Source of the DNA: Micrococcales bacterium
GTDB taxonomy: Bacteria; Actinomycetota; Actinomycetes; Actinomycetales; Microbacteriaceae
Direction of reading: 5' to 3'
NCBI GenBank assembly: GCA_947452235.1
Contig: CANGBK010000003.1
Coordinates: 1 to 64,000 of the forward strand
Length of the DNA: 64,000 nt
The translations under genes and the position numbers were made by a program. Below are positions 13,848-24,396 of this stretch, in pieces (position 1 is the first letter of the stretch; each line of letters starts with the position of its first letter). The notes under the pieces were generated by a model. The model did no database searches. It was not told where the DNA came from and saw nothing but the letters and a program-made list of their open reading frames with translations.

Positions 13848-14147
13848 ATGACTAACACAACTAAGAACCCTCGTGACATTATTTTCCGTCCGGTAGTTTC
13901 AGAGAAGTCATACAACCTGATTGATCAGGGTAAGTACACCTTCGAAGTTGATCCTCGTTCAAACAAAACTGAAATCAAGCAGGCAATTGAAGTTATCTTC
14001 AACGTCAAGGTTGCTTCAGTTAACACTTTGAACCGTGTTGGTAAGACTCAGCGCACCAAGTTTGGTATGGGTAAGCGCAAGGACACCAAGCGTGCAATCA
14101 TCACTCTAAAGAGTGGTTCAATCGACCTGTTTAGCAACATCGGATAA
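13848..14147 (+). CDS. rplW: 50S ribosomal protein L23
   Basis: uL23, 99 residues, at the tunnel exit where trigger factor and SRP dock. Signature [13 protein letters not shown] at the start and [20 protein letters not shown] in the middle. The GGAGG site at 13836-13840 within the rplD 3' end gives a strong start at the ATG 2 bases after the rplD stop. Confidence 0.97.
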   Translation: MTNTTKNPRDIIFRPVVSEKSYNLIDQGKYTFEVDPRSNKTEIKQAIEVIFNVKVASVNTLNRVGKTQRTKFGMGKRKDTKRAIITLKSGSIDLFSNIG

Positions 14148-14159
14148 GGCAGATAAATA

Positions 14160-14993
14160 ATGGGTATTCGTAAATATAAGCCAACGACTCCAGGTCGTAG
14201 AGGCGCTTCGGTTTCAGACTTTGCTGAGATCACACGCACCACACCTGAGAAGTCTCTGCTGCGTCCGCTACCAAAAACTGGTGGTCGTAACGCTTCAGGT
14301 CGTATCACCACTCGTCACATCGGTGGTGGACACAAGCGTCAGTATCGCGTAATCGATTTCCGTCGTCACGACAAGGATGGCATTCCAGCTACTGTCGCGC
14401 ACATTGAATACGATCCAAACCGTACTGCTCGTATCGCTTTGCTTCACTATGCAGATGGAGAGAAGCGTTACATCATCGCTCCTAACAAGCTAAAGCAGGG
14501 CGACAAGATTGAGCAGGGTGCAAACGCTGACATCAAGCCAGGTAACGCTCTTCCTTTGAAGAACATTCCGGTTGGTACTGTTATTCACGCTATCGAGCTT
14601 AAGCCAGGCGGTGGAGCAAAGATGGGTCGTTCAGCTGGTGCTTCTATCCGTCTAGTTGCTAAAGATGGTGGAATGGCTCAACTACGTTTGCCTTCAGGCG
14701 AAATCCGCAACGTCGATGCTCGTTGCCGCGCAACCATCGGTGAAGTTGGTAACGCTGAGCAGTCGAACATCAACTGGGGTAAAGCAGGCCGTAAGCGTTG
14801 GAAGGGTGTCCGCCCAACTGTTCGTGGTGTTGCTATGAACCCTGTCGATCACCCTCACGGTGGTGGTGAAGGTAAGACTTCTGGTGGACGTCACCCAGTG
14901 ACTCCTTGGGGTCAAGCTGAAGGCCGCACCCGTAAGCCAAACTTGCCAAGCGACAAGATGATTGTTCGCCGTCGTCCACGTGGAAGCCACTAG
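14160..14993 (+). CDS. rplB: 50S ribosomal protein L2
   Basis: uL2, 277 residues, required for subunit joining and peptidyl transferase assembly. [15 protein letters not shown] start and the C-terminal block [26 protein letters not shown], which contains the conserved histidine near the catalytic centre. Full family length. Twelve bases after rplW. Confidence 0.98.
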   Translation: MGIRKYKPTTPGRRGASVSDFAEITRTTPEKSLLRPLPKTGGRNASGRITTRHIGGGHKRQYRVIDFRRHDKDGIPATVAHIEYDPNRTARIALLHYADGEKRYIIAPNKLKQGDKIEQGANADIKPGNALPLKNIPVGTVIHAIELKPGGGAKMGRSAGASIRLVAKDGGMAQLRLPSGEIRNVDARCRATIGEVGNAEQSNINWGKAGRKRWKGVRPTVRGVAMNPVDHPHGGGEGKTSGGRHPVTPWGQAEGRTRKPNLPSDKMIVRRRPRGSH

Positions 14994-15009
14994 TAGGAGC
15001 TAGAAGAAT

Positions 15010-15291
15010 ATGCCAAGAAGTTTAAAGAAGGGCCCATTCGTTGATGAGCACCTATTCCAAAAGGTTGCTAAGCAGAATGAGGCTAATAGCAAGAACGTGA
15101 TCAAGACCTGGTCACGCCGCTCAATGATCGTTCCAGCAATGTTGGGTCACACCATCGCTGTTCACGACGGTCGTAAGCACATCCCAGTTTTCGTCACTGA
15201 GACCATGGTTGGTCACAAGCTTGGCGAATTCGCACCTACCCGCACCTTCCGTGGTCACGTGAAGGATGACAAGAAGGGTCGCAGAAAGTAA
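15010..15291 (+). CDS. rpsS: 30S ribosomal protein S19
   Basis: uS19, 93 residues, 30S head. Starts [15 protein letters not shown] and carries [20 protein letters not shown], both diagnostic. TAGGAGCTAGAAGA gives the ribosome-binding site. Two bases separate it from rplV. Confidence 0.97.
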   Translation: MPRSLKKGPFVDEHLFQKVAKQNEANSKNVIKTWSRRSMIVPAMLGHTIAVHDGRKHIPVFVTETMVGHKLGEFAPTRTFRGHVKDDKKGRRK

Positions 15292-15293
15292 TC

Positions 15294-15686
15294 ATGGAAG
15301 CTATCGCTAAATTACGTAGTGTTCGCATTACACCTCAGAAGGCTCGTCGTGTTGTCGACCTAATCCGTGGCAAGAGTGCTGAAGAGGCGCTTGCTCTGAC
15401 TAAGTTTGCTCCTCAGGGTGCAGCTGAGCCAGTGAACAAGCTAATTGCATCTGCTATCGCTAACGCAAGGGTTAAGGCGGAAGCCGCTAACGTTCGTCTA
15501 TATGAGAGCGACTTGATCGTTTCAGCTGCTTACGTTGACGAAGGCGCAACTATGAAGCGTTTCATGCCTCGCGCACAGGGTAGAGCTGCACAGATCCTTA
15601 AGCGCACAAGCCACATCACAGTTGTGGTTTCAACTCCAGACGAGATCGTTGCTAAGGCGACCGCACAGAAGGCGAGGAACAAGTAA
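15294..15686 (+). CDS. rplV: 50S ribosomal protein L22
   Basis: uL22, 130 residues, lines the polypeptide exit tunnel. The [18 protein letters not shown] start region and the beta-hairpin block [19 protein letters not shown] are intact, including the tip associated elsewhere with macrolide resistance, with no deletion visible. The last base of its stop is the first base of the rpsC ATG (TAATG). Confidence 0.97.
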   Translation: MEAIAKLRSVRITPQKARRVVDLIRGKSAEEALALTKFAPQGAAEPVNKLIASAIANARVKAEAANVRLYESDLIVSAAYVDEGATMKRFMPRAQGRAAQILKRTSHITVVVSTPDEIVAKATAQKARNK

Positions 15687-16426
15687 TGGGTCAGAAAGTA
15701 AACCCATACGGTTTCAGACTAGGAATCACAACAGATCACCGTTCACGTTGGTTTGCAGATTCAACCAAACTAGGTCAGCGTTACAAGGACTATGTTGCTG
15801 AAGACATCCGTATCCGTCAGTTGCTAACTGACCGTTTGGACCGTGCCGGTGTTTCTCACATCGAGATCGAAAGAACTCGTGACCGTGTTCGCATCGACAT
15901 TCACACAGCTCGTCCAGGTCTAGTTATCGGTCGTCGCGGTGAAGCTGCTGAAGCTATCCGTTCAGATCTAGAGAAGCTAACCAAGAAGCAGATCCAGCTA
16001 AACATCCTTGAGGTTAAGAACCCAGAAATGGATGCACAGCTAGTAGCTCAGGGTATTGCAGAACAGCTAGCAGCTCGTGTTGCTTTCCGTCGTGCAATGC
16101 GTAAGGGTATGCAGGGTGCTGAGCGTCAGGGTGCTAAGGGTATCCGTGTTCAGTGTTCAGGTCGTCTAGGTGGAGCAGAAATGAGCCGCTCAGAGTTCTA
16201 CCGTCAGGGACGCGTTCCACTTCACACTCTTCGTGCCAACATCGACTACGGCTTCTACGAAGCTAAGACCACTTTCGGTCGCATCGGTGTAAAGGTTTGG
16301 ATTTACAAGGGTGACATCACAAACAAAGAGTTAGCACGTGAGCAGGCTAACGCTAAGCCAGTTCGTTCTGAGCGCGAAGGCCGTGGCGGTCGTCGTCCAA
16401 AGGACGCTGAGAAGGTTGAGGCATAA
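15686..16426 (+). CDS. rpsC: 30S ribosomal protein S3
   Basis: uS3, 246 residues, at the mRNA entry channel. [13 protein letters not shown] start, KH domain with the [12 protein letters not shown] motif, and C-terminal domain [15 protein letters not shown]. The C-terminus is a short basic/acidic tail typical of actinobacterial S3. Overlaps the rplV stop by one base. Confidence 0.97.
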   Translation: MGQKVNPYGFRLGITTDHRSRWFADSTKLGQRYKDYVAEDIRIRQLLTDRLDRAGVSHIEIERTRDRVRIDIHTARPGLVIGRRGEAAEAIRSDLEKLTKKQIQLNILEVKNPEMDAQLVAQGIAEQLAARVAFRRAMRKGMQGAERQGAKGIRVQCSGRLGGAEMSRSEFYRQGRVPLHTLRANIDYGFYEAKTTFGRIGVKVWIYKGDITNKELAREQANAKPVRSEREGRGGRRPKDAEKVEA

Positions 16427-16428
16427 AC

Positions 16429-16848
16429 ATGTTGATTCCACGCAAAGTTAAGCACCGTAAGCAACACCACCCAAAGCGTAGTGGTGCTGCAACTGGTGGT
16501 ACTAAGGTTTCTTTCGGTGAGTGGGGTGTTCAGGCTCTAACTCCTGCATACGTTACCAACCGTCAGATCGAAGCTGCACGTATTGCTATGACCCGTCACA
16601 TCAAGCGTGGTGGAAAGGTTTGGATTAACATCTTCCCTGACCGCCCGCTAACTAAGAAGCCTGCTGAAACTCGTATGGGTTCCGGTAAGGGTTCACCTGA
16701 GTGGTGGGTAGCTAACGTCAAGCCAGGCCGCGTTCTTTTCGAACTGTCTGGTGTTTCTGAGGAAGTAGCTCGCGAAGCTATGACTCGTGCGATTCACAAG
16801 CTTCCGCTTAAGGCTCGCATTATCAAGCGTGAAGAAGGTGACGCATAA
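16429..16848 (+). CDS. rplP: 50S ribosomal protein L16
   Basis: uL16, 139 residues, binds 5S-proximal 23S rRNA and helps place A-site t[18 protein letters not shown] start and [20 protein letters not shown] block. Its stop overlaps the rpmC ATG by one base. Confidence 0.97.
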   Translation: MLIPRKVKHRKQHHPKRSGAATGGTKVSFGEWGVQALTPAYVTNRQIEAARIAMTRHIKRGGKVWINIFPDRPLTKKPAETRMGSGKGSPEWWVANVKPGRVLFELSGVSEEVAREAMTRAIHKLPLKARIIKREEGDA

Positions 16849-17144
16849 TGATCGGTTCAAAGAACCTAACCCCAGAGTCTTTAGACGCAATTGAGGATTC
16901 AATTTTGGTCGAAGAGCTGAAGAAGGCTAAGGAAGAGTTGTTCAACCTACGCTTCCAGTCAGCTACCGGTCAGCTTGAAAGCCACGGTCGCATCAAGGCT
17001 GTTAAGCGTGACATCGCTCGTATCTACACTGTTCTTCGTGAACGTGAACTAGGTATTCGCGCTGTTGTTGCAGCTGCTCCTGTAAAGAAGACTGCAAGCA
17101 AATCTAAGGCAACTGAAGTAGCTGCCGAAACTGAGGAGGCATAA
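16848..17144 (+). CDS. rpmC: 50S ribosomal protein L29 with C-terminal tail
   Basis: uL29, 98 residues. The core ([24 protein letters not shown] with the [19 protein letters not shown] helix) ends near residue 67. The remaining 30 residues form an Ala/Lys/Glu/Val-rich tail ([15 protein letters not shown] and acidic end) longer than the 65-80 residue norm. Tails of this sort are common in actinobacterial ribosomal proteins. Tight coupling to rplP and rpsQ. Confidence 0.95.
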   Translation: MIGSKNLTPESLDAIEDSILVEELKKAKEELFNLRFQSATGQLESHGRIKAVKRDIARIYTVLRERELGIRAVVAAAPVKKTASKSKATEVAAETEEA

Positions 17145-17146
17145 CC

Positions 17147-17422
17147 ATGGCTGAAGTTGAGAAGACTCTAGACCGCGGAGACCGCAAGACCCGTCGTGGT
17201 TACGTTGTTAGCGACAAGATGGATAAGACCATCGTTGTTGAGGTTGAGGATCGCGTAAAGCACCCTCTATACGGCAAGGTTATCCGCCGCAGCACAAAGA
17301 TCAAGGCTCACGATGAGAACAACACCGCTGGTATCGGCGATCTAGTTCTTATTCACGAGACCAGACCACTATCTGCAACTAAGCGCTGGCGCTTGGTCGA
17401 GATAGTCGAGAAGGCTAAGTAG
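17147..17422 (+). CDS. rpsQ: 30S ribosomal protein S17
   Basis: uS17, 91 residues. [28 protein letters not shown], split by no gap, is the family core, and the end [12 protein letters not shown] is typical. Last gene of the classical S10 operon; rplN follows after 12 bases, so the spc genes appear co-transcribed. Confidence 0.96.
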   Translation: MAEVEKTLDRGDRKTRRGYVVSDKMDKTIVVEVEDRVKHPLYGKVIRRSTKIKAHDENNTAGIGDLVLIHETRPLSATKRWRLVEIVEKAK

Positions 17423-17434
17423 TAGGAGAGAAGA

Positions 17435-17803
17435 ATGCTTCAGCAAGAATCAAGAATGAAGGTTGCCGACAACACCGGCGCTAAAGAACTTCTAGCTATC
17501 CGTATTCTCGGTGGTTCTGGTCGTCGCTACGCAAGCTTGGGTGACGTTATCGTTGCCACAGTTAAGGATGCAATTCCTGGTGGCAGCGTAAAGAAGGGTG
17601 ACGTCGTTAAGGCGGTTATCGTTCGTACCAAGAAAGAAGTCCGTCGTCCAGACGGTTCATACATCAAGTTCGATGAGAACGCAGCTGTGATTATCAAGAA
17701 AGACGGTGAACCTCAGGGAACCCGTATTTTCGGTCCAGTTGGTCGTGAACTTCGCGATAAGAAGTTCATGAAGATCATTTCGCTAGCACCGGAGGTTATC
17801 TAA
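17435..17803 (+). CDS. rplN: 50S ribosomal protein L14
   Basis: uL14, 122 residues, the exact common length, at the subunit interface. [20 protein letters not shown] start and the [18 protein letters not shown] block. AGGAGAGAAG provides the ribosome-binding site. First gene of the spc-type cluster. Confidence 0.98.
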   Translation: MLQQESRMKVADNTGAKELLAIRILGGSGRRYASLGDVIVATVKDAIPGGSVKKGDVVKAVIVRTKKEVRRPDGSYIKFDENAAVIIKKDGEPQGTRIFGPVGRELRDKKFMKIISLAPEVI

Positions 17804-17805
17804 TC

Positions 17806-18165
17806 ATGGCCAGCATTAAAAAAGGTGACACCGTAGTTGTTATCACTGGAGCTTCTGAAGCTCGTGGTGGCGACAAGGGTAAGACTGGAACTGTTTTGTC
17901 TGTTGACAAGAAGACCAACCGAGTAATCGTTGATGGTTTGAACTTGGTGACCAAGCACGTTCGTATTGTTGAGAACGCTCGCGGTGTGAAGGATGGTGGA
18001 CTTGTTACTGAGCCAGCACCTATACACATCTCTAACGTTGCTCTAGTTGACCCAAGCACCAAGAAGGCAACTCGTCTTGGTAGCAAGGTTGAGACTGTAA
18101 CCAAGAATGGCAAGGCGAAGACTGTTCGTACTCGTATTGCTAAGAAGTCAGGTAAGGAAATCTAA
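17806..18165 (+). CDS. rplX: 50S ribosomal protein L24
   Basis: uL24, 119 residues, an early assembly initiator. KOW motif region [25 protein letters not shown], then GLNLVTKHV. Slightly longer than the 103-105 residue common form because of a basic C-terminal extension. Stop overlaps the rplE ATG (TAATG). Confidence 0.96.
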   Translation: MASIKKGDTVVVITGASEARGGDKGKTGTVLSVDKKTNRVIVDGLNLVTKHVRIVENARGVKDGGLVTEPAPIHISNVALVDPSTKKATRLGSKVETVTKNGKAKTVRTRIAKKSGKEI

Positions 18166-18734
18166 TGGCTGACGTAAAAATTGAGCCTCGTCTAAAGGCT
18201 AGATACAAGAGCGAAATTAAGGGCGAACTTCAGAGCAAGTTTGGTTTTAAGAACGTTCACCAGGTACCTGGTTTGACCAAGATTGTGGTCAACATGGGTG
18301 TTGGTGACGCTGCTAAAGATGGAAAGCTAATTGAGTTTGCTATCAAGGATCTGACTGCAATCACAGGTCAGAAGCCTCAGGTCAACCTAGCTCGTAAATC
18401 AATCGCTCAGTTCAAGCTTCGTGAAGGCCAGCCTATTGGTGCTCACGTAACTTTGCGTGGCGACAGAATGTGGGAGTTCCTAGACAGACTATTGTCTCTA
18501 TCTCTTCCACGTATCCGTGACTTCCGTGGTCTTTCAGACAAGCAGTTCGATGGTAAGGGTAACTACACCTTCGGCTTGAACGAGCAGACTATGTTCCACG
18601 AAATCAACCAGGATGGCATCGACCGCCCACGCGGTATGGACATCACCTTGGTAACCACAGCTTCTAACGACGACGAAGGTAGAGCACTTTTGGTAGCTCT
18701 AGGTTTCCCTTTCAAGTCGAAAGATGACAACTAA
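18165..18734 (+). CDS. rplE: 50S ribosomal protein L5
   Basis: uL5, 189 residues, binds 5S rRNA and contacts P-site t[24 protein letters not shown] near the start, then [23 protein letters not shown] and [15 protein letters not shown]. In most bacteria rpsN follows directly; here only 65 bases separate it from rpsH. Confidence 0.97.
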   Translation: MADVKIEPRLKARYKSEIKGELQSKFGFKNVHQVPGLTKIVVNMGVGDAAKDGKLIEFAIKDLTAITGQKPQVNLARKSIAQFKLREGQPIGAHVTLRGDRMWEFLDRLLSLSLPRIRDFRGLSDKQFDGKGNYTFGLNEQTMFHEINQDGIDRPRGMDITLVTTASNDDEGRALLVALGFPFKSKDDN

Positions 18735-18799
18735 CTAATTGGATAGGTCTGTTAGCTCGTAAAGCTTTCAGAAACCGACAAGAAAAGGAATAAAAACAA

Positions 18800-19198
18800 A
18801 TGACAATGACAGACCCGGTAGCAGACTTCCTGACCCGGCTGCGCAATGCCAACTCAGCGTTCCACGAGGAGATTAACTTGCCTTACAGCAAGCTAAAGGC
18901 AAACATCGCAGAGATTCTAAAGTCTGAAGGTTACATCGCATCAGTTAAGGTTGTTGACGCAGAAGTCGGTAAGACTCTAAACGTTGAACTAAAGTATGGC
19001 CCTAACCGCGAGCGTTCAATCTCAGGTATCAAGCGTGTTTCTAAGCCTGGCTTGCGTGTTTACGCAAAGTCAACTGAGATCCCTCGTGTTCTTGGTGGTT
19101 TGGGTATCGCAATCTTGTCCACATCTTCAGGTCTTCTAACTGACCGTCAAGCATCCAAGAAGGGAGTAGGCGGAGAAGTTATCGCCTACGTTTGGTAA
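18800..19198 (+). CDS. rpsH: 30S ribosomal protein S8
   Basis: uS8, 132 residues. The start [18 protein letters not shown] matches the actinobacterial form, so the first of the two ATGs (18800) is chosen over 18806. C-terminal signature [21 protein letters not shown]. An AAGGAAT site precedes it. In E. coli this protein autoregulates the spc operon at the rplE region. Confidence 0.97.
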   Translation: MTMTDPVADFLTRLRNANSAFHEEINLPYSKLKANIAEILKSEGYIASVKVVDAEVGKTLNVELKYGPNRERSISGIKRVSKPGLRVYAKSTEIPRVLGGLGIAILSTSSGLLTDRQASKKGVGGEVIAYVW

Positions 19199-19204
19199 TC
19201 GACG

Positions 19205-19741
19205 ATGTCACGTATTGGAAAAATGCCTATTGCGATTCCTTCGGGAGTCGAACTAAAAATTGATGGTGCAAACATCGAAGTGAAGGGTCCTAAGGGAACC
19301 TTGACTCACGTTGTTCCTTCACCTATCTCAGTTGTTATTGAAGACAACACCGTTTTGGTAACCCGTCCAGATGACGAGAGAGATTCTCGTTCACTTCACG
19401 GTCTAACCAGAACACTTATTGCTAACAAGATCGAAGGCGTTACTGCTGGTTTCAGCAAGGGTCTAGAAATCGTTGGTACTGGTTACCGTGTAACAGCTAA
19501 GGGTGCAGCTCTTGAGTTCGCTCTTGGTTACTCTCACCCAATCGTGGTTGAGCCACCAGTTGGAATTTCTTTCCAGGTGGAAGGTAACACCAAAATCACC
19601 GTGCTTGGAATTGACAAGCAGGCTGTTGGTGAAGTTGCAGCTAACCTACGTAAGCTACGTAAGCCAGAGCCATACAAGGGCAAGGGTGTTCGTTACGCCG
19701 GCGAAGTTGTTCGTCGCAAGGCCGGAAAGTCAGGTAAGTAA
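19205..19741 (+). CDS. rplF: 50S ribosomal protein L6
   Basis: uL6, 178 residues, near the factor-binding site. [16 protein letters not shown] start, duplicated RRM-like fold, and C-terminal [21 protein letters not shown] block. Six bases after rpsH. Confidence 0.97.
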   Translation: MSRIGKMPIAIPSGVELKIDGANIEVKGPKGTLTHVVPSPISVVIEDNTVLVTRPDDERDSRSLHGLTRTLIANKIEGVTAGFSKGLEIVGTGYRVTAKGAALEFALGYSHPIVVEPPVGISFQVEGNTKITVLGIDKQAVGEVAANLRKLRKPEPYKGKGVRYAGEVVRRKAGKSGK

Positions 19742-19743
19742 TC

Positions 19744-20121
19744 ATGGGACTAACTCCTAAGACTCGCGGTAAGAGCAAATCAGCCGCTCGTGGTCGTCGT
19801 CACCTACGTCTTCGCAAGAAGATTGAAGGTAGCGCATCACGTCCTCGTCTAGTAGTAACTCGTTCAGCTCGTCACGTTTTCGTTCAGATCGTTGACGACT
19901 CTAAGGGTCACACTCTAGTTTCAGCTTCAACAATGGAAGCAGATCTACGTAAGTCATCTGACGACAAGTCAGCTAAATCAAAGGCTGTTGGTCTGCTTCT
20001 TGCAGAGCGCGCTAAAGCTGCTGGAATCTCTGAGGTTGTTTTCGACCGCGGTGGTAACAAGTACGCAGGTCGCGTAGCAGCTATCGCTGATGGTGCACGT
20101 GAAGGTGGTTTGGTTCTGTGA
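19744..20121 (+). CDS. rplR: 50S ribosomal protein L18
   Basis: uL18, 125 residues, binds 5S r[24 protein letters not shown] and the closing [21 protein letters not shown] block are diagnostic. The end overlaps rpsE by 4 bases (GTGA). Confidence 0.97.
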   Translation: MGLTPKTRGKSKSAARGRRHLRLRKKIEGSASRPRLVVTRSARHVFVQIVDDSKGHTLVSASTMEADLRKSSDDKSAKSKAVGLLLAERAKAAGISEVVFDRGGNKYAGRVAAIADGAREGGLVL

Positions 20122-20807
20122 GTAACGAAAACAAGGAGCAAGAGTTGTCTACTGAGTCAACTGAGAATGTTGCAGCAGCAACCGCTGTAGCAACTGAGAC
20201 CAACGAGCGCGATGCTCGTCGTGGTTCACGTGAGCGCGCACCTCGTGGCGAGCGTCGTGACCGCGAAGACACCAAGAGTCCTTTCTTAGAGCGCGTTGTT
20301 GCTATCAACCGTGTTTCTAAGGTGGTCCAGGGTGGTCGTCGTTTCTCTTTCACCGCACTAGTTGTTGTTGGTGACGGTAACGGAATGGTTGGCGTTGGTT
20401 ACGGTAAGGCTAAGGAAGTTCCAGCCGCTATCGCTAAGGGTGTTGAAGAAGCTAAGAAGTCTTTCTTCCGCGTACCTAGAATCGGTGGAACCATCCCTCA
20501 CCCAGTTCAAGGTGAAGCAGCAGCAGGTGTTGTTTTGCTTCGTCCAGCAGCAGCTGGTACCGGTGTTATCGCTGGTGGTCCAGTTCGTGCTGTTCTTGAG
20601 TGTGCAGGTGTTAACGATGTGCTTTCTAAGTCATTGGGATCAGCTAACACAATCAACATTGTCCATGCGACAGTAGCAGCGTTGAAGCAGCTTGAAGAGC
20701 CTTCAGCAGTTGCAGCTCGTCGTGGTCTAACGCTTGAAGAAGTTGCACCTAAGGGTCTGCTTCGAGCTCAAGCCGCAGCAAAAGAAGCAGCTAAGGCAGG
20801 TGCCTAA
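20118..20807 (+). CDS. rpsE: 30S ribosomal protein S5
   Basis: uS5, 229 residues, contributing to decoding fidelity. GTG start inside the rplR stop (GTGA). The first 55 residues are a low-complexity, charged extension ([18 protein letters not shown]) not found in E. coli S5. The core follows: [39 protein letters not shown] and the ENTGP-like [12 protein letters not shown] region. Confidence 0.96.
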   Translation: MSNENKEQELSTESTENVAAATAVATETNERDARRGSRERAPRGERRDREDTKSPFLERVVAINRVSKVVQGGRRFSFTALVVVGDGNGMVGVGYGKAKEVPAAIAKGVEEAKKSFFRVPRIGGTIPHPVQGEAAAGVVLLRPAAAGTGVIAGGPVRAVLECAGVNDVLSKSLGSANTINIVHATVAALKQLEEPSAVAARRGLTLEEVAPKGLLRAQAAAKEAAKAGA

Positions 20808-20809
20808 TC

Positions 20810-20995
20810 ATGGCAGCTCGTTTGAAAGTAACTCAAGTTAAGAGTGGTGTTGGCAATAGCCAGCGTCAGCGCGATACTCTACGTACTCTTGGTCTTAAAA
20901 GAATTGGCGACATTGTTGTCAAGGAAGACAGCCAGGTTCTTCGTGGTCTAGTTCGTGCAGTTGCACACCTAGTTAAGGTTGAGGAGATCAACTAA
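20810..20995 (+). CDS. rpmD: 50S ribosomal protein L30
   Basis: uL30, 61 residues, the usual size. [25 protein letters not shown] contains the ferredoxin-like start of the family. Its stop overlaps the rplO ATG. Confidence 0.96.
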   Translation: MAARLKVTQVKSGVGNSQRQRDTLRTLGLKRIGDIVVKEDSQVLRGLVRAVAHLVKVEEIN

Positions 20996-21504
20996 TGGCA
21001 GAAGAAAAGAAGACTGCAGCTGAAAAGACTGTAGCTAAGAAGACTGTTGCACCTCAGGAGAAGAGCAATCTTCTAAAGTTGCACCACCTACGTCCAGCTC
21101 CTGGAGCCAAGAAAGACCGTATTCGTTTCGGTCGTGGTGAGGGTTCTAAGGGTAAGACAGCAGGTCGTGGTACCAAGGGTACTAAGGCTCGTTACCAGGT
21201 TCGTCCAGGTTTCGAAGGTGGTGGTGTTCGTCTAGTAATGCGTACACCTAAGCTTCGTGGTTTCAAGAACCCGTTCAGAGTTGAATACCAGGTAGTTAAC
21301 ATCGAGACTCTAGTTGAGTTGTTCCCTCAGGGTGGCGAAGTTACAATTGCAGCTTTGGTTGCTAAGGGTGCTGTTCGCAAGAATGAGAAGGTCAAGGTTC
21401 TTGGCCAGGGCGAGACAACCGTTAAACTGGACGTCAAGGTTGACAAAGTGTCTGAGTCTGCCAAGGCAAAGATTCTTGCTGCCGGCGGCTCAGTAACTGA
21501 GTAA
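20995..21504 (+). CDS. rplO: 50S ribosomal protein L15
   Basis: uL15, 169 residues, a late assembly protein. The first 24 residues are a Lys/Ala-rich extension. The core begins [23 protein letters not shown] and ends with the VKVLGQGE block and the ALAAGG-like LAAGGSV. Thirty bases before secY, with an AGGAGG site serving secY. Confidence 0.96.
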   Translation: MAEEKKTAAEKTVAKKTVAPQEKSNLLKLHHLRPAPGAKKDRIRFGRGEGSKGKTAGRGTKGTKARYQVRPGFEGGGVRLVMRTPKLRGFKNPFRVEYQVVNIETLVELFPQGGEVTIAALVAKGAVRKNEKVKVLGQGETTVKLDVKVDKVSESAKAKILAAGGSVTE

Positions 21505-21535
21505 TAAGTAAAGCCAAGCCACAGGAGGCAAAGTA

Positions 21536-22852
21536 ATGTTTAGTGCAATCAAACGTGCTTTCACCACGCCAGATTTGCGTAACAAGCTTTTGTTCACACT
21601 AGCTATTGTTGCCATCTATCGTTTGGGATCTTTCATCCCTGCCCCGTTTGTGAACTTCGCTAACGTTCAAGCTTGTTTGAACAATGGCACCACAAGCACT
21701 TCAGGTATCTACGAACTGGTGAACTTGTTCTCCGGTGGTGCTCTACTTCAACTTTCGATCTTTGCTCTAGGTATCATGCCTTACATCACAGCATCGATCA
21801 TCACTCAGCTGCTACGTGTTGTTATTCCTCGCTTCGAAACTCTTTATAAAGAGGGTCAAGCAGGTCAGGCAAAGCTAACCCAATACACTCGTTACCTAAC
21901 TATTGCTCTAGGTCTTTTGCAGTCAACAACTTTGATTGCAGTTGCAAGACAGGGTGCACTGTTTGGTTCGAACTGTGCTAGCAACGTTTTCAGTGATAAC
22001 TCTTGGTGGGCCATCTCTTTGATGATCATCACCATGACTGCTGGAACTGGAATGATCATGTGGCTAGCTGAGCTAGTAACAGAGCACGGTATCGGTAACG
22101 GTATGTCTCTTTTGATCTTCACATCTATTGCAGCTCGTTTCCCTTCAAGCTTGGGCTCAATCGCTCAGACTAAGGGTGTTCAGACTCTGCTAGGTGTAAT
22201 CCTGGTCGGTATCGTAATCATTCTTTTGGTTATCTTGGTTGAGCAATCTCAACGAAGAATTCCTGTTCAATACGCAAAGCGTATGGTCGGTAAGAGAACT
22301 TACGGTGGTCAAGCAACCTACCTACCTATCAAGGTAAACATGGCTGGTGTTGTTCCGGTTATCTTTGCTTCAAGCCTGCTTTACTTGCCTGGACTTATTG
22401 CTCAGTTCAATGGCCCAGACAAGAACGGAAAGATTGCTGACTGGGTTATCTGGATCAACAACAACCTAACCAAGGGTGATCACCCGCTTTACATGCTTAT
22501 GTATTTCTTATTGATCATTGCTTTCACATACTTCTACGTTTCAATTACCTTCAACCCTGAAGAAGTTTCAGAGAACATGAAGCAGTATGGTGGCTTTATT
22601 CCTGGTATCCGTGCCGGTAAGCCAACCACTGAATACCTTGAGTATGTTCTAAGCAGAATCACCCTTCCAGGTGCTTTGTATCTAGGTCTTGTTGCCTTGA
22701 TTCCGCTGCTAGCTTTGAACCTTTTGAATGCAAACCAGAACTTCCCGTTCGGTGGAACCTCGATCCTGATTATCGTTGGTGTTGGTCTTGAGACTGTGAA
22801 GCAGATCTCAGCTCAGATGCAGCAACGTAACTACGAAGGTCTTCTGAAGTGA
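21536..22852 (+). CDS. secY: Preprotein translocase subunit SecY
   Basis: Central channel of the Sec translocon, 438 residues, cytoplasmic membrane. About ten hydrophobic segments. Landmarks are FRLG-like IYRLGSFIPAP, the plug-proximal NLFSGGALLQLSIFALGIMPYI, and QRRIPVQYAKRMVG in the cytosolic loop. Preceded by ACAGGAGGCAAAG. Its TGA is inside the adk GTG codon overlap, so adenylate kinase is translationally coupled. Confidence 0.98.
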   Translation: MFSAIKRAFTTPDLRNKLLFTLAIVAIYRLGSFIPAPFVNFANVQACLNNGTTSTSGIYELVNLFSGGALLQLSIFALGIMPYITASIITQLLRVVIPRFETLYKEGQAGQAKLTQYTRYLTIALGLLQSTTLIAVARQGALFGSNCASNVFSDNSWWAISLMIITMTAGTGMIMWLAELVTEHGIGNGMSLLIFTSIAARFPSSLGSIAQTKGVQTLLGVILVGIVIILLVILVEQSQRRIPVQYAKRMVGKRTYGGQATYLPIKVNMAGVVPVIFASSLLYLPGLIAQFNGPDKNGKIADWVIWINNNLTKGDHPLYMLMYFLLIIAFTYFYVSITFNPEEVSENMKQYGGFIPGIRAGKPTTEYLEYVLSRITLPGALYLGLVALIPLLALNLLNANQNFPFGGTSILIIVGVGLETVKQISAQMQQRNYEGLLK

Positions 22853-23436
22853 GCCGTTTTCTCTTGATCGGCCCTCCGGGTGCCGGCAAGGGAACTCAAG
22901 CTTCTCTTCTTGCTGACGCTTACGGTATCCCGGCTATCTCAACTGGAGATATTTTCAGAGCGAACGTCAAAGCTGAAACTGAATTAGGTTTACTAGCTAA
23001 ATCCTTCATGGATAAAGGCGAGTATGTTCCTGACTCTGTTACCAATGATTTGGTTAGAGATCGTCTAAGTCACGAGGATGCTCAAAGAGGTTTCCTTCTA
23101 GATGGTTATCCAAGAACTCGTGATCAGGTTTTGAAACTTGATGACATCCTGCATGCAAGCAATCAAAAACTGGATGCTGTTGTTTTGCTAACTGCAGACA
23201 CGGATGAATTGGTCAAAAGATTGTTGAACCGAGCCCAAGAACAAAACAGAGCCGATGATACTGAAGAAGTTATTCGTCATCGTCAACACTTATACCTGGA
23301 ACAAACTCAACCCCTAATTGAAATCTATTCTTCAAGAGACATGGTTATCGAGATTGATGGGCTAGGTCAGGTTTCTGAGGTTACTGAAAGAATTCTCAAC
23401 GCTCTAACTAAACTCGGACTTAGCCCGGCTAACTAA
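22849..23436 (+). CDS. adk: Adenylate kinase
   Basis: Converts ATP + AMP to 2 ADP in the cytosol, 195 residues. P-loop GPPGAGKGTQ at 8-17, AMP-binding DGYPRTRDQ, and a short LID region (NRAQEQNRADDTEEVIRHR) without the zinc cysteines, the usual short-LID actinobacterial form. GTG start overlaps the secY stop by 4 bases. Confidence 0.97.
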   Translation: MSRFLLIGPPGAGKGTQASLLADAYGIPAISTGDIFRANVKAETELGLLAKSFMDKGEYVPDSVTNDLVRDRLSHEDAQRGFLLDGYPRTRDQVLKLDDILHASNQKLDAVVLLTADTDELVKRLLNRAQEQNRADDTEEVIRHRQHLYLEQTQPLIEIYSSRDMVIEIDGLGQVSEVTERILNALTKLGLSPAN

Positions 23437-24272
23437 TGGCACGCGAACGTATTTCGCATAAATCAGATTCAGAGATTCTGCTAATGCGTGAGGCAGGTCT
23501 AATCACTGCTGCGGCACTGAATGCAGTTAGAGAAGCTATTCGCCCTGGAGTTTCAACTTTGGAGCTCGATCAGATTGCAGATGCGAAAATCAAATCGCTC
23601 GGTGGCTCAAGTAATTTCAAATTGGTGCCCGGTTACCATCACACTATTTGTTCTTCTATAAACGACGAAGTGGTTCACGGTATCCCATCTAAAGATCGTA
23701 TTTTGGAAGCTGGAGACATCATCTCCATTGATTGCGGCGCTATCATTCCTTCTGGCTGGAATGGTGATTCAGCATTCAGTTTTGTGGTTCCGGGGGGAGA
23801 CCCTGAGCTTATGGCTAAAAGGCAAGCTCTTAGTGATGCTTGTGAAGGTTCGCTTTGGGCTGGAATTGCGGCTTTGGCTTCAGCAACCAGGTTGAATGAG
23901 GTTGGTCGAGCTGTTGAGAAGGCGATTAGGTCTAAAGGAGCTTTTGGCATCCTGCAGGATTACATTGGCCACGGGGTTGGTCGTTCAATGCATGAAGATC
24001 CGGCTGTTTTCAACTACCAGACCAGAGATTTGGGCCCTGTTGTTGAAAATGGGCTAGTTATAGCCATTGAGCCTATGATTACCGCGGGGAGTCAGTCTGT
24101 AAAGATTCTGGCTGATGATTGGACTGTTTCGACTAAAGATGGCTCGGATTCAAGCCACTGGGAGCACACCGTTGCCCGCCATTCTGGTGGTATTTGGGTT
24201 CTCACCGCTGAAGATGGTGGGGCAGCGGGTCTAGCACCCTATGGAATTACCCCAGTTCCGGTGAAATCTTAA
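23436..24272 (+). CDS. map: Methionine aminopeptidase, type I
   Basis: Removes N-terminal Met from nascent proteins. 278 residues. The metal ligands of the pita-bread fold are all present: D99, D111, H179, E212 and E243, with the substrate-binding H81. Type I because it lacks the helical insertion of type II. ATG shares one base with the adk stop. Codon use is less biased than the ribosomal genes upstream. Confidence 0.96.
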   Translation: MARERISHKSDSEILLMREAGLITAAALNAVREAIRPGVSTLELDQIADAKIKSLGGSSNFKLVPGYHHTICSSINDEVVHGIPSKDRILEAGDIISIDCGAIIPSGWNGDSAFSFVVPGGDPELMAKRQALSDACEGSLWAGIAALASATRLNEVGRAVEKAIRSKGAFGILQDYIGHGVGRSMHEDPAVFNYQTRDLGPVVENGLVIAIEPMITAGSQSVKILADDWTVSTKDGSDSSHWEHTVARHSGGIWVLTAEDGGAAGLAPYGITPVPVKS

Positions 24273-24273
24273 C

Positions 24274-24302
24274 TAGCATATAAAGCCAAATTGTCCTAAG
24301 AT
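24274..24302 (+). promoter_or_regulatory. Possible promoter for infA
   Basis: TAGCAT at 24274-24279 and TAAGAT at 24297-24302 are 17 bases apart in the 124-base gap after map. The -35 is weak. The gap length supports a separate promoter for the infA-rpmJ group. Confidence 0.3.
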
Positions 24303-24396
24303 TAACTCTTGGTGTCTTGGCACGTAAATCCCATTTTAATTGAGTGGTTTTTTCGCGTGTTTAGGGGACTAAAAAAGCAAAAAGATAAGTGAGTAT

